From assembly GCF_004359215.1 (NCBI RefSeq), contig NC_090614.1, forward strand, positions 3,785,094 to 3,835,294: a stretch of DNA of 50,201 nt, in the 5' to 3' direction. Source of the stretch: Bremia lactucae. Lineage: Eukaryota; Oomycota; Peronosporomycetes; Peronosporales; Peronosporaceae. Of the stretch, positions 8,756-19,342 are shown in pieces (the first letter of the stretch is position 1; the number at the start of each line of letters is the position of its first letter). A program made the position numbers and the translations under genes. The notes under the pieces are model-generated. The model was given only the letters and a program-made list of their open reading frames with translations. It searched no databases and was not told the origin of the DNA.

Positions 8756-10318
8756 GTGCAGCCTCACGCGCCGCTAGCACTCAATCACTCTAGCGACAAA
8801 TGCTTACATACACGGCGCCAAAGATGCCACCTAAAAAGGGGCCACGTTGGTGGTTCGTCTGCGAAGACGCCCACTCAACCTCAAACTAAGCGCACGCGCC
8901 GCGTTACTTCGCCGGCCACGTCAAATGCCTTAGTCGAAACGCCGACAGCTACTGCAGCTGTCGCGTTAACAGGGCTAATGGATCCATCCCACCTTAACAG
9001 TGAGGATGTTGATCCGTCGCTCATTGTCGACAACAATGAGTCGACACCGTTGCCGTCACCTCATAGTAGTGATGCGGACAACGAGCTCATGAGGAAGGAT
9101 GATGCGGCATTATTGCCCATTCAAACTTCTCTCATGGCTCACAACATTGATACAACAGCATTTACGAATGCTGTCTCGTCGTCTGCGCTGGAAAGCGCAG
9201 CGACATGTAATGAGAGCGCTACCCATAAAGGCACAGCCGCTTCTCCGTTGGGTAAAAACACAACGCCTTATGCTCAGACCATATTCCATAATGGTTCTGA
9301 CATAGAGGATTCGGAGCCTAAAGCTCCGTCGACGTCACGTGAACGTGCTCAGTCGGTGTCACAATCCGGTCGTTTGGAACGTGGCAATGTGACGGGTGGC
9401 ATTTCAAGATGCCCCCCTTAATCAAAATGGCCTCGTTTGAACGTGCCAAGAGCGTCGCTCCTAGAGCGCGCTCTTGTAGATGCACATAGTTATTATGGCG
9501 TCTTTCAATCATGGAGGGCTCAGGGAAAATCGCTTGGGCGTATTTTCCCGATCCCGGTCGTGTTGCGTTCAAATGAAACGCCCGACCAATACGAGGCGGA
9601 ATTCCTGCGCCGCATTCATCCGCATTCCGATGCGATGAAACAGCGGTCGCAGCGAATTAATTTTGTCCGCTTGCGGGTGAAAGAAATCATGGGTGGTACT
9701 GTACTCCCTGTTTCTTCTCACTACGCTACTTCTGCTAGTCCATTTGAGACTAGCAAAGTGGCCTCAGCTGGTGCTCCTTTTCATAGGCAGCCACCAAGCC
9801 GGGCACATCAAATCGTAGGGTATTGATCGGTTCCGAAGAATCAAAACTCTTCGGGTAACCTTTCCATTGGACGAAGATCTGATTGCCTTGCCTCACGGAG
9901 CGGTGGGCAAGCAACCTTCCAACAAGGAAGCGTTGATTCCCACCCGCATCCATTAGTGCAGGTGGCGCCCGATAGGAGCGGCGATCTCGCCCACCTAATC
10001 GCGGCTGCCTTACCTTCGTCCGTTCAGTCGCATGCTGCTGAACGACGTATTGCGGATCTCGAGGGTCAAGTCTCGCGACTGACCTCGGATCTTTGTGATA
10101 TCCGAGCGAAGGCTCGTCAGGGTTATGAACGCCTGAAGACTCGCTTGGACCTTCTCGAGAGGATAATGCTGAGGGATCCGCGTTACTCGCGTGATGTCCC
10201 TCGCTCTCCAAGTCCTATTCGTGGTGGGAGGAATCGGTCTGATAGCTTTTCGCCTTAACCACCCCCCTCACCCGAACGACGCTCGACTCACAGTCGGCGT
10301 CACCATCGGTCTCCTTAG
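8756..10318 (+). pseudogene. Antisense additional gene of family II chromovirus (aORF-II), broken
   Basis: A single plus frame runs from about 8756 to 10318, interrupted by stops at 9419 (TAA), 9824 (TGA) and 10256 (TAA), each one C-to-T step from a Gln or Arg codon. The natural start may be ATG at 8824 (MPPKKGPR) with a one-base slip soon after; the 8756 start is a GTG. Residues up to 9400 are Ser/Thr/Asp-rich. A middle region (9437-9800) has AHSYYGVFQSWRAQGKSLGR and PIPVVLRSNETPDQYEAEF. The end (9956-10318) is a coiled coil (AERRIADLEGQVSRLTSDL) followed by an Arg/Ser/Pro-rich tail. The part after about 9750 is antisense to the chromodomain and integrase tail. A relative of the middle region lies at 33255-32770 (minus). 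Position, low-complexity N-terminus and terminal coiled coil match aORF-I, but the middle regions are not clearly alignable. Function unknown. Confidence 0.7.
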
Positions 10319-10800
10319 CCAGATGGGGATATGTGACCTCATTTGAGTCTAGATACCGTTTCAGACGACCCACGTAAAATATGGGGTTATGGGGTGCGTC
10401 GCCATATATGGGGGAAGGGTGAGCCTATAATTTAGGTCTTCAACCTCTTCTACCACCGTAAAGAGCCCAATGAAACGCGGCAACAACTTCGTAGTACCTC
10501 CAGGTAGTACAGAAATTGCATTCTTAGGTAGGGCAGCAGTACTTAATAGTACTTATTCACCCACTCAAAAGCGTTCATTGTTTTTGCGACCATTTCGGTC
10601 CGCATATTCTTTTTGCTTGTCCTGTGCGCTTGCCATTGCGTCACGGACTTAACGTGTGATGGCTAGTCGCTCACCCACAAAGCGTTGAGCCTCGCTCACG
10701 CTTTAAGCATCAAACTCGCCTATGATACCGCCAAGAGGTCGGTCATAAGGCGTAGTTTTATTGACCACTACTAAACTGGCAGGGTCATTAGGGCAAGTTT
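9750..10800 (-). pseudogene. Integrase GPY tail and chromodomain, family II
   Basis: On minus, about 10650-10330 encodes the integrase tail (AQDKQKEYADRNGRKN, VLLSTAALPKNAISVLPGG, TKLLPRFIGLFTVVEEV, THPIFYVGRLKRY). About 9940-9780 encodes the chromodomain (QRFLVGRLLAHRSVRQGN, QIFVQWKGYPKSFDSSEPI). The aromatic residues expected for a methyl-lysine cage are only partly kept. Stops interrupt the tail. Confidence 0.82.
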
Positions 10801-11140
10801 ATGTCTTTGAGATGATACCCTTATGAGTCATCGTCATATTGACGAAACTATGTCCCTCTTTCGCACAAAGCATAGTGAGGGGCCCTCCCCCACTAAGACT
10901 CGGGCTGCGCACAAACGAGACTGGCGTCCGAGGATGGCGCAGTCCGTTAATATAAAACGGTGTCTCACCCGTACTGGCGTGGACACTGTTATTTATAGCG
11001 AACTCCACAAAGGGCAATTGCTTGCTCCACTCTTTGGGAGTTGCTATAGTGCGTAAGACATCCGCCACGACCCGATTGGCACGTTCTGTTTGGCCATCGG
11101 TCTGGGGATGATCTGCGGTCGACATGTGGAGCTTGCTACC
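10799..11140 (-). pseudogene. Integrase catalytic core end, family II
   Basis: On minus, reading out of the N run, this gives GSKLHMSTADHPQTDGQTER, which contains the catalytic glutamate region, then VEFAINNSVHASTGETPFYI and GLRHPRTPVSF. It matches 29190-28815 in the other family II copy. Confidence 0.85.
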
Positions 11141-12008
11141 NNNNNNNNNNNNNNNNNNNNNNNNNNNNNNNNNNNNNNNNNNNNNNNNNNNNNNNNNNNN
11201 NNNNNNNNNNNNNNNNNNNNNNNNNNNNNNNNNNNNNNNNNNNNNNNNNNNNNNNNNNNNNNNNNNNNNNNNNNNNNNNNNNNNNNNNNNNNNNNNNNNN
11301 NNNNNNNNNNNNNNNNNNNNNNNNNNNNNNNNNNNNNNNNNNNNNNNNNNNNNNNNNNNNNNNNNNNNNNNNNNNNNNNNNNNNNNNNNNNNNNNNNNNN
11401 NNNNNNNNNNNNNNNNNNNNNNNNNNNNNNNNNNNNNNNNNNNNNNNNNNNNNNNNNNNNNNNNNNNNNNNNNNNNNNNNNNNNNNNNNNNNNNNNNNNN
11501 NNNNNNNNNNNNNNNNNNNNNNNNNNNNNNNNNNNNNNNNNNNNNNNNNNNNNNNNNNNNNNNNNNNNNNNNNNNNNNNNNNNNNNNNNNNNNNNNNNNN
11601 NNNNNNNNNNNNNNNNNNNNNNNNNNNNNNNNNNNNNNNNNNNNNNNNNNNNNNNNNNNNNNNNNNNNNNNNNNNNNNNNNNNNNNNNNNNNNNNNNNNN
11701 NNNNNNNNNNNNNNNNNNNNNNNNNNNNNNNNNNNNNNNNNNNNNNNNNNNNNNNNNNNNNNNNNNNNNNNNNNNNNNNNNNNNNNNNNNNNNNNNNNNN
11801 NNNNNNNNNNNNNNNNNNNNNNNNNNNNNNNNNNNNNNNNNNNNNNNNNNNNNNNNNNNNNNNNNNNNNNNNNNNNNNNNNNNNNNNNNNNNNNNNNNNN
11901 NNNNNNNNNNNNNNNNNNNNNNNNNNNNNNNNNNNNNNNNNNNNNNNNNNNNNNNNNNNNNNNNNNNNNNNNNNNNNNNNNNNNNNNNNNNNNNNNNNNN
12001 NNNNNNNN
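11141..12008. other. Assembly gap (868 N)
   Basis: The bases are undetermined. By comparison with 29200-29930, the missing part should hold the end of RNase H, the integrase zinc region and the first part of the integrase core. Any long frame spanning this gap is an artefact. Confidence 1.
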
Positions 12009-13700
12009 TGTGCTTTCGCACTAGACACACTTTCCTGGTGTCTAACCTCGAAGTCTGGTCTGCGCGATAAAGCGTCAGCCAAGACATTCGACTTACCCGG
12101 CTTATATTCAACTTTGAAATTAAATTCAGAGAAGAATGTGAGCCATCTTGCCATTCTAGGCGAGAGGTGCGGTGAGTTTATTGCGGTCCGCAGTGATGCG
12201 TGATCCGTATAAACCACAAATGGTTCGGTGCCCAATAGGTGCACACGAAACTTGACAAGAGCATACTTTATTGAAAGTAGCTCTTTGTCATGCACAGGGT
12301 AATTCTGTCCCGCGGCTTTTAATAGCCGGGACTGATAAAAGATGACACGGTCAACGCCGTCGTCATCCTTCTGCATGAGCGCGCTGCCGATTGCAAAATT
12401 ACTTGCATCGCAAACGACGCTAAAGGGCTTATCCGCGTCTGGCAACGCCACGACTGGTACTTTCACAAGAGATTGCTTCACTGATGTGAATGCATCTTCT
12501 TGTTCTTTTAACCAAACCCATTCTGTGTCCTTTCTAAGGAGATCAGATAATGGTTAAGTTTTCTCCGCATAATTCTTGCTATATTTATGCCAGTATTAGC
12601 GAGCCCTAGAAGTTGGCTCAAAATCCTTCACATGCCGTGAAATTGGTCTTTCCGTAGCTAATTTTACCTTGTTAGGGTCTGACCGTACACCATCTGTACC
12701 CACGATGCAACTCAGCACAGGTATCTCAGGGACCCCTATGACGCTCTTTTGCAAGTTGACGTACAATTGGGCGTCCTTCAAAGTCTTCAACACAGCGTAT
12801 AAATGACGCTTGTGCGACTCTATTGCGCTCAGCCCGTCCTCGGCCCTATTATGCACGAATACATCGTCAAAGGAATAATGAGGCGCGTAGGCACGGTGCT
12901 GACGCATCACGTGAGCCACCACTCGGTTAAATGTCGCTGGTGCGTTTTCAACCCTTGAAGCATCTCAAGCCACTTCCAAAGCATACCACTTGGGGTGCTT
13001 ACTGCCGTTTTGGCTACATCGGACTCTCTCATGAGTACCTGATAGTAGCTATCCTTCAAATCCAACGCGGAAAGATAGTTGACTTTCCCATGGAGTTCAG
13101 CAAGACATCTTTTCGCGGGCTTGGCGTTTGCGCCGGTACGGTCGCCGTGTTCAGCTTATTGTAAACATGAACCACGCACCATCCACCTGTGGCTTTGCGC
13201 ACACAAAAGGTCGGGCTGCAGTGAGGTGATTTGCTCTCACGCACATGTCTCACCTTGGATCGCTTGTCAAAGAACTCATCGATATAATCGGCTTGTTCTT
13301 TCGGCAGCGGTCATTGCCTGGTCACACAATACTTGGTGCCAGGGTCGAGTTCTATTTCGTGCCCGGTGCCCCTATCTGCTGGTAGGCGGCCCGGCACTTC
13401 TTCTAGGAACACATTGCGCTGTTTTCACAGAACCTCAAAGAACGGACTGTCTCTCAAGGCATCCCAGCCTTAAGCAGCGAACCGCTTCTTTTTGTCCGTT
13501 TCTAGGACGCTCTCGTCCATTGTGGACGACGAGCAACAGTCCACCAAGTTCTCTCCTGGAACTGGTGCGACTATTTCGTGGATCTTTCAACCCTTTGTTT
13601 CGCAAGGAACAGATCCCACGACATCTCCGGGAGATTTACTATCTCCTCGGCAGATTTATAGACTTGCCGGGGCACTTCAACTGAGGATGCCTCCGCAATT
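12009..13700 (-). pseudogene. Reverse transcriptase and RNase H, family II
   Basis: On minus from about 13700: RT fingers (PLPKEQADYIDEFFDKRSKV, SPHCSPTFCVRKATGGW), YNKLNTATVPAQTPSPRKD, palm pieces (MRESDVAK..STPSGM), and the catalytic loop YSFDDVFVHN near 12880-12850. These are followed by LSCIVGTDGVRSDPNKVKL and the connection. RNase H (12481-12009) has FSVVCDASNFAIGSALMQ, HDKELLSIKYALVKFRVHLL, YTDHASLRTAI and VADALSRRPDF-like residues, running into the N gap. Frameshifts near 12590, 12930 and 13250 break it. Confidence 0.88.
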
Positions 13701-14450
13701 TCGTCTCTTTGACTGCCTTGAACACCTCGTTCGAAGGCCCGTCCTCTTTATTCGAGACTGATCCAAAGGTCACTGGTTTAGACGTGCCTTTGATCGTCCT
13801 AATCTGTCGGGCACTCGTTCTTCGAGTCACTTCGACCTTTTTCTGGGAAGCGGGTGCCGTTGCACTACTGGCTAACGCACCCCTTCCAACCGCACCAGGC
13901 TCTTGGCACTGTGCCGGTTTATGCGACGCATGACTTTCTGTCAGCTCGCCGTCTATACTGCCGCAAGCTTTCGGCTCTGTGCAGGACATTCGACTGTATT
14001 CGACACGACATCAGTTGTATACGCCTCTGTGTTTGACACGACATCAGTTGCATACGCCTCTGTGTTTGACACGACATCAGTTGCATACGCCTCTTGCAGG
14101 AGCACATCTTTTCCGGTTTCCTGCGTAGAGTTCGCAACTGGGCGTGAACGCCAGTCTATCCATGGTTGGTGTTTTGCCAACCATGGCATGCCTAGATTGA
14201 GGTCATACGGACTCTCCGTACCTAGCACTGCGAAGTTCTCTTTACAAGAGAAGTCACTAAAGCTGCAGGCGAGTTCTACCTGAACTCCCTCAGACTTAAC
14301 GAGCGCGCCGTTCGCTAAACGAACGGTCGCCTCTTCTCGCTTGCCATCCTGGCAAAGCGACTCAAACATCGCCGGTCTCTTTCGTAGAGCCGCGAGTTTC
14401 ACAAAATTTTGTGATGCACCCGAATCCACTAGGAGTGTCATCACTTGGTC
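13700..14450 (-). pseudogene. Protease and linker, family II, with an in-frame 33-bp triplication
   Basis: The minus strand from 14444 gives a retropepsin with an intact catalytic motif (LLVDSGASQNFVK), then ATVRLANGALVKSEGVQVEL and GTESPYDLNLGMPWLAKHQP. The following linker holds three copies of an 11-residue unit (EAYATDVVSNT) at 14094-13996. The other family II copy (31945-32340) has one. A basic low-complexity linker leads to RT. Confidence 0.83.
13996..14094 (-). repeat. 33-bp minisatellite, three units, in protease-RT linker
   Basis: Units are 13996-14028, 14029-14061 and 14062-14094, the last two nearly identical and the first with a few changes. The period is a multiple of three, so the frame is kept. 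Confidence 0.9.
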
Positions 14451-14599
14451 ATAGCCTCTTACATGAGCGCTATAGACCAGCAGGGTTGAGGTCCGAAATT
14501 TCGAGACCTTAGGGACTATGCTACCTATTTAATCCACAACTCTGAACTCAGGGGAAGCTTTAGAGTCCACATCATTAGGGCATCCCGCCCTACTGCGCT

Positions 14600-15295
14600 C
14601 CTGTATTTCCCGACCCCTCAGTGGTCGATGCAGAACTCAGGCGTCTCGCACGACGGTTCTTGTCTTCGCCCTTTAAGTAGGGAGTCCTCTTGCTGGGCGT
14701 ATTCGCCCCAGCAGGGACCCTGCCATAGCAGCGAGCCATCAAATGGCCGCGCTAGCCGCATTTATAACAGACAACGTCTGCATTGCCCAACTCCATGGAA
14801 GACTTTGACCTTTCGGCCAACGGCTTCTTCCAAGCCGCTGCCAAGCTACTGTTGTAGGATTGCTCCTTATTTGGATTGCCTCTTCCATTATCGACGACAC
14901 CTTTCTGAAAAGGGCCTGTCGCAATGAGCCATGCCGTAGTCCGTAGTCCGTACATAAACGTGGGCACCTTAATGTTTTCCGGAATCGGACCTACGGTTAT
15001 GGACGCCGACAGCGAGCGCATCTCTTGCACATACTCTTGCAGAGATCGCTTCGCCTGTCGCGCCCCAAAGAAGCGCGCCTGAAGCAACACTTCGTTGTTC
15101 GGCGGCTGGTACATGGCGCGAATTTTTTCCTCAAAGATTGCTTATGTAGTGAACGCCTTTCTGTCCGCCATAAGCGCCGAGTGAGCTCACTCTGATGCCT
15201 TACCGTGCAGATGGAGCTAACGGGTAGACCTTTCGAATACCGGATTTGATGGACATAGGTGCGGATAGGGCGCCGTTCACTAGAGCGTGCCGTGG
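14600..15295 (-). pseudogene. Family II gag, C-terminal half with zinc knuckle
   Basis: On minus, from the truncation near 15295, gag reads EEKIRAMYQPPNNEVLLQAR, KRSLQEYVQEMRSLSAS and IPENIKVPTFMYGL, typical of gypsy gag. It then gives a CCHC knuckle near 14775-14735 (CYKCG, stop, RGHLMARC). Upstream, stops accumulate and recognisable similarity ends. No start codon or LTR is present. Confidence 0.78.
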
Positions 15296-17287
15296 TCCCC
15301 TAATAAAATTTATCCACGAATTAAATAGATCAAGTTAAAAATCAAATTGACGAAGCTTTTTCAAAGAAAAGGCTGGTCAACGGGTTCATAAACCTTTTAA
15401 CGGGATCATTAGCCTTCTTGAAGTCCTAAAGAAGAACGATCTTGTTGGTGTTTACGTCTTCGATGTCGTCCCATGCTACCGTCATGATCTGGGCAAGCAT
15501 CATCTCGACAGATTTTTGCATCTGACGCCTTTGAATTAACTATACTGTGTTTCTCCGATAACATGTGGAAGATGACACTGCATGCGCGTGGCAATTACCG
15601 TCGCAACTACCTCGTAAAACGTTTGCAGCAATGAAATGGGACGGAATCCATAGGTACCAATTCATGGCTTGTCTCGAAGATAGGCCCCCACTCACTGGCA
15701 AATTTGTCAGCTATGCTGGCTCCCGGTGGGGAATGACCTCCAGTGTATCACTCAAATATCAGATACAGTATGGTCTAGTTCTTCGGTTGTATACCCCCTG
15801 TTACGCCTTCCCAGTCCACCCCACCGTCCAGGCCGATGGAATGTGGCGCCAATCAATGCGACTAGCTATCTATCCTATCCAGCAAGTAAACTAGTCGCTG
15901 GGATCTAATAGTGACTCATCCAGCGATTGCCCCATTAGATCCACCGCAGCAAACCCGAATTCTTTCACGACACTACCAAGCACCGGGATTTTCGGCCGGC
16001 CCTGAGCTCTATCGTCGTGGCAACTTAGGTGTGGAGATTGCACGCTATAAACGTCTTCAATGAGCAACGTTGGATGGCTTGAGACATCATGGTCAAGCAG
16101 CTGCTGAAAAACACTCCCTATCCACGAACGATTGGCGCATAGATATTGATTAGGACCTTTCCGCGACTATTTTGAAAAGCGATGAGCTGTCTGGAGTAAG
16201 GAAATCCAGCGCATCATTGACATATCTTTGCCGACCTAGGTGTGAACAGAATGAACACCCACCGCCGAGCTAGTTCCTACGCTTCATAACGACATCGACT
16301 CGGTGTCGGGTCGCCGCCAGTGCTGCTCAAGATGTGCCGCTTCCTCGTCTTCTGAAGACACCACTCCTCCGGTCGATCTCGCTCTGGCATTCCGCGCCAT
16401 GCCGTCAGCCAGTTCAGACGTGTTAGCTTTCGTGACACCGGAAATTTTGCGTGACGAATCGCCTATCAACGTTGTCCACTGCCGGATCACGTTCTTACAA
16501 CTAGATAAAATTGAATAGCTTCTGTCCTACTGGTGTCTTTCGAACGCATCCGAGCCGAAGTCCCTCGAAGGTATTGACAAATTTGAGCTGCTTTTCGTGA
16601 GGAAGTTCTCCCGCCTCCACCACGGACGTGAAGGCAGCTCTGGAAAAGCTGCCTATCACGTCTCAGGTGAATAGAGGAGAGTTAGTTGTGAAAAGCCACC
16701 GATACGAAGCACATACACGGAGAAGCGGAAGGTGACGTATAAGTCGCGCAGTTGGGTTGGACCCTCCTCGGATCTCCCCACCAGCACCCGACTTTCGGTT
16801 TGAATATCATCGCGTACATTATATGACGACTAAAGTTGCTGCGTCGCCGGGGGTCCCATTGCGTGACTGTCCGTCAGCCATGTTTTTGTAGATGACGCTG
16901 ATGTATCACAGCAATATGAGATTTATTTGTTTCGTAGACACTCCAGTAGCCAGGAGACAGAATCCGCTAAACACTCGAGAACTATTGGACTTGCGCTAAA
17001 AGCACTCCCTAATTTTTCTTGACCGCTTGTAACCATTTGACCACATAAACGTTTGACTCTGGTACATGACACTCGTGCTTGGGAAGCCACTTCCCTCGCA
17101 GGGTATCCCATTTCGCTTGCTATTCGGCCACGGAGGGCCAGACAATATCCGTCGGCTTCGTTGTCATCTGATCTGTGAGTTCACCACACTGGTTCGGCAC
17201 CACCAGCAGGGCTTGAACTTCGATATTTGCCTTGTGCTCGCCTTCATCGGTGGCAGATACCCAGAGATGCTTGCGCAGACCTCTTCG
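15296..17287. other. No gene recognised
   Basis: About 2 kb with mid-range composition and only short frames on both strands. Stops are frequent, and no domain, LTR, tRNA or tandem repeat is recognisable. It lacks the AT-rich look of the spacers near 24 kb and 48 kb, so it may be decayed mobile or coding sequence, but I cannot assign it. Confidence 0.4.
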
Positions 17288-17477
17288 TGATGAGCTGTCG
17301 TCAGCTCATCGCAGTTTCGAGGAAACTCGGAACCGGCATGAGAATCTCCAGAGTCAACATGAGAATCTGGTTCGCGGTCACAAGAATCTTTTAGGGATTC
17401 TTGAAAAGGGTGGTCAGATCCGTCCTCGGAAGAAGCCGCGTACTGATGGTACGGGCAAAGCTGACCAACGTAAAACA
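17288..17477 (-). pseudogene. Family I scrap: integrase tail with antisense gene on plus
   Basis: About 190 bases match 2302-2490. On minus they encode the acidic end of the integrase tail (MFYVGQLCPYHQYAASSEDG and DHPFQESLKDSCD, the first residues lying just beyond the match). On plus they encode the coiled coil of the antisense gene (RDELSSAHRSFEE, HKNLLGILEKGGQIRPRK). Aligned by hand to the first copy, the plus frame agrees at about 50 of 64 residues and the minus frame at about 43 of 66. The plus frame has no stop here. Confidence 0.8.
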
Positions 17478-19138
17478 TAGGCCCCACCTCGCCTGTGGTT
17501 GGTAGGCTACGAAAGTTGTAGAAACCCGCCGGTTCAGGACTGGGACTGACCAAGGCTGATAGTGTATAGTCGACCCCCCGTCGCTGCCCTCCCTTTCCAT
17601 GGCTGACTTTCTCCGAGCGTATCCTTGTCGGAGTCGCCATTGAGCAGCTAGTGCAGCTGTGAGATTAGCTGACCAAGTTCTGCTCAGGATGCTCCGATCC
17701 GCTGTACAAGTTAGCGCGAAGATTTAAGTGTACCCTCCTCCACTCACGCAGGCGTTTACCGCCGTGCGCGAGGTCCATAGTGGTAAACTTACGCGGGATA
17801 ATGCTGTCCTTCGCAACGCACGATCATGGGTGTAGACGAGAGATCCTCAATCTTTGCCGTCCTAATGGCATCTATCCGTCTACTCACGGAGAGCAGCCCC
17901 TTCACTGTCACAACTTCGACTAAGTATTGACGACAATCTTATACGTGAATGTTTCTGCTGGCGATATAAATTGGCCGTTATAGAAACATCGCTTCCATCT
18001 CGAGGGTGTCACTACCGCCTTACACGTCATCTCTCACAATCCCTTCCCGACCTGACGGTCTGGCCGCAAAGTCATGCAAGAACCATCTAAACGCAATCAA
18101 TGAGTCCTTGCGGTCCATGTTTTTTTCAACCTCGGTGAACATTTGCCCGAATGTGCTTTGAAATTAAGTGCATATACTGCTCGCTCACGTTGTGTAAGCC
18201 AGCATCTTAAATATTTATTTTCAAAGACGCGGTCAACTATAACAGGGAAGACTCAAGTCCTAGTGCCCGCCCCGCCACGGTTTGAATGAACGCTATGGCC
18301 TGACAATTATCAGTAGCTATAGTCGTGCCCATCCGCCAGCTTAATTTTTTTTCTTGATCATACGTCCCATACCTTTAACGCTGAATTGCCGACACCAGCG
18401 GTACTGACTGCCTCACACCGAGCTTTTACAATTTAAGAGATCCTCGGTTTCGTAGCGACCTGGATGGAACATTCTTTTATTGCATACCGCCAGGGGTGAC
18501 GCACCTTCTTCCCCGCTACTGACCGAGGCTCAACTCCTCACCTTGCAGGTCCATTGTGTCAAAACCGGCGCTTGTTTCCATGACAATGTCGCCAGTTGCT
18601 TTCCCATGATCTACCTGAGGGATCACCAATACCTTGACCAGTTTTGATACAAGCAAGACCAAGTGCTAAACTTTTAGGTCCCTCGGACGCATCGCTGTTC
18701 AATAAGCTGCAGGAGTCCGTGGACGTTGTCACTCGACAACTTGGGTTTGGCCCTGTTGGCTGGGGCGCATTCCACACGCACTAGCGCTCTGGCGTATTCA
18801 AAAGCAAATAAATCCCGGGAGGTCGCTTTCTAGGCTTCTTGAAAGCGCTGTTTTGGTGCCACTCGCAGTTCGGCCACCAACGCCTAATACATATCTTTCG
18901 GCGAACAAGCCGCTTCCTCCCTGCCGTGTGTGACCTTGCCTGAAGAAACTTTCTTGGGTTCCTCTTCTGGAGAGGTAGACGCCTTGTCCCCGACGACAGT
19001 GCTGACGTCGTTTTCGTTAAGAAACCATTTCAAGCCATGGCTGTGAGTAACTGAGGCAACATGGCAGCTGAGGTCTCACCAACAGTCTCCTAGAACCTCG
19101 ACTATCCAAGGGCTCCCCTTGCCCTAAAGGAGCAGAGG
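17478..19138. other. No gene recognised
   Basis: This continues the unassigned mid-GC sequence seen before 17288. Short frames (for example 18559-18777 minus) show no motif I can name. It forms the left flank of the copia insertion. Confidence 0.4.
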
Positions 19139-19143
19139 CGCTC

Positions 19144-19342
19144 TGTTGATGTTGGACAGCAACGAGCACAGAAAGTGAAACTACAGCAACAGGTTTTATG
19201 AAGAAGAAACGACTCATGTGAGACCTTTGTAGTGCTTCTACAAAGGATTAGCCGATTGCTTGTGTAAGTTTTCGAAAGACTAATATACTTGCCTATTTAC
19301 TTCCTGACTACAAGTTGTCTCCTCTGATATAATATCTCTACA
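19144..19342 (+). repeat. Copia 5' LTR with internal deletion
   Basis: It starts TGTTGATG and ends CTCTACA, 199 bases against 246 in the right LTR. The missing part lies between TGTTGATGTTGG and the CACAGAAAGTG block. Confidence 0.85.

Larger units (their letters stand above)
8195..15295 (-). mobile_element. Family II Ty3/gypsy chromovirus, 5'-truncated
   Basis: On minus, from about 15295, the order is gag (from mid-gag), zinc knuckle, protease, RT, RNase H, integrase, GPY tail, chromodomain, then the 3' LTR at 8693-8195. No 5' LTR or gag start is visible; similarity stops near 15295. An 868-base run of N (11141-12008) covers the RNase H end and most of integrase. Proteins are clearly diverged from family I, but the plan is the same, including an antisense gene beyond the chromodomain (8756-10318, plus). 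Stops and frameshifts throughout show it is inactive. Confidence 0.87.

Noticed and set aside
10799..12481. Very long frames (350-560 codons) on both strands
   Set aside because: They span 868 undetermined bases; only the flanking integrase and RNase H pieces are real.
13996..14094. CRISPR-like array
   Set aside because: Units are contiguous with no spacers and lie in a retroelement reading frame of a eukaryote.
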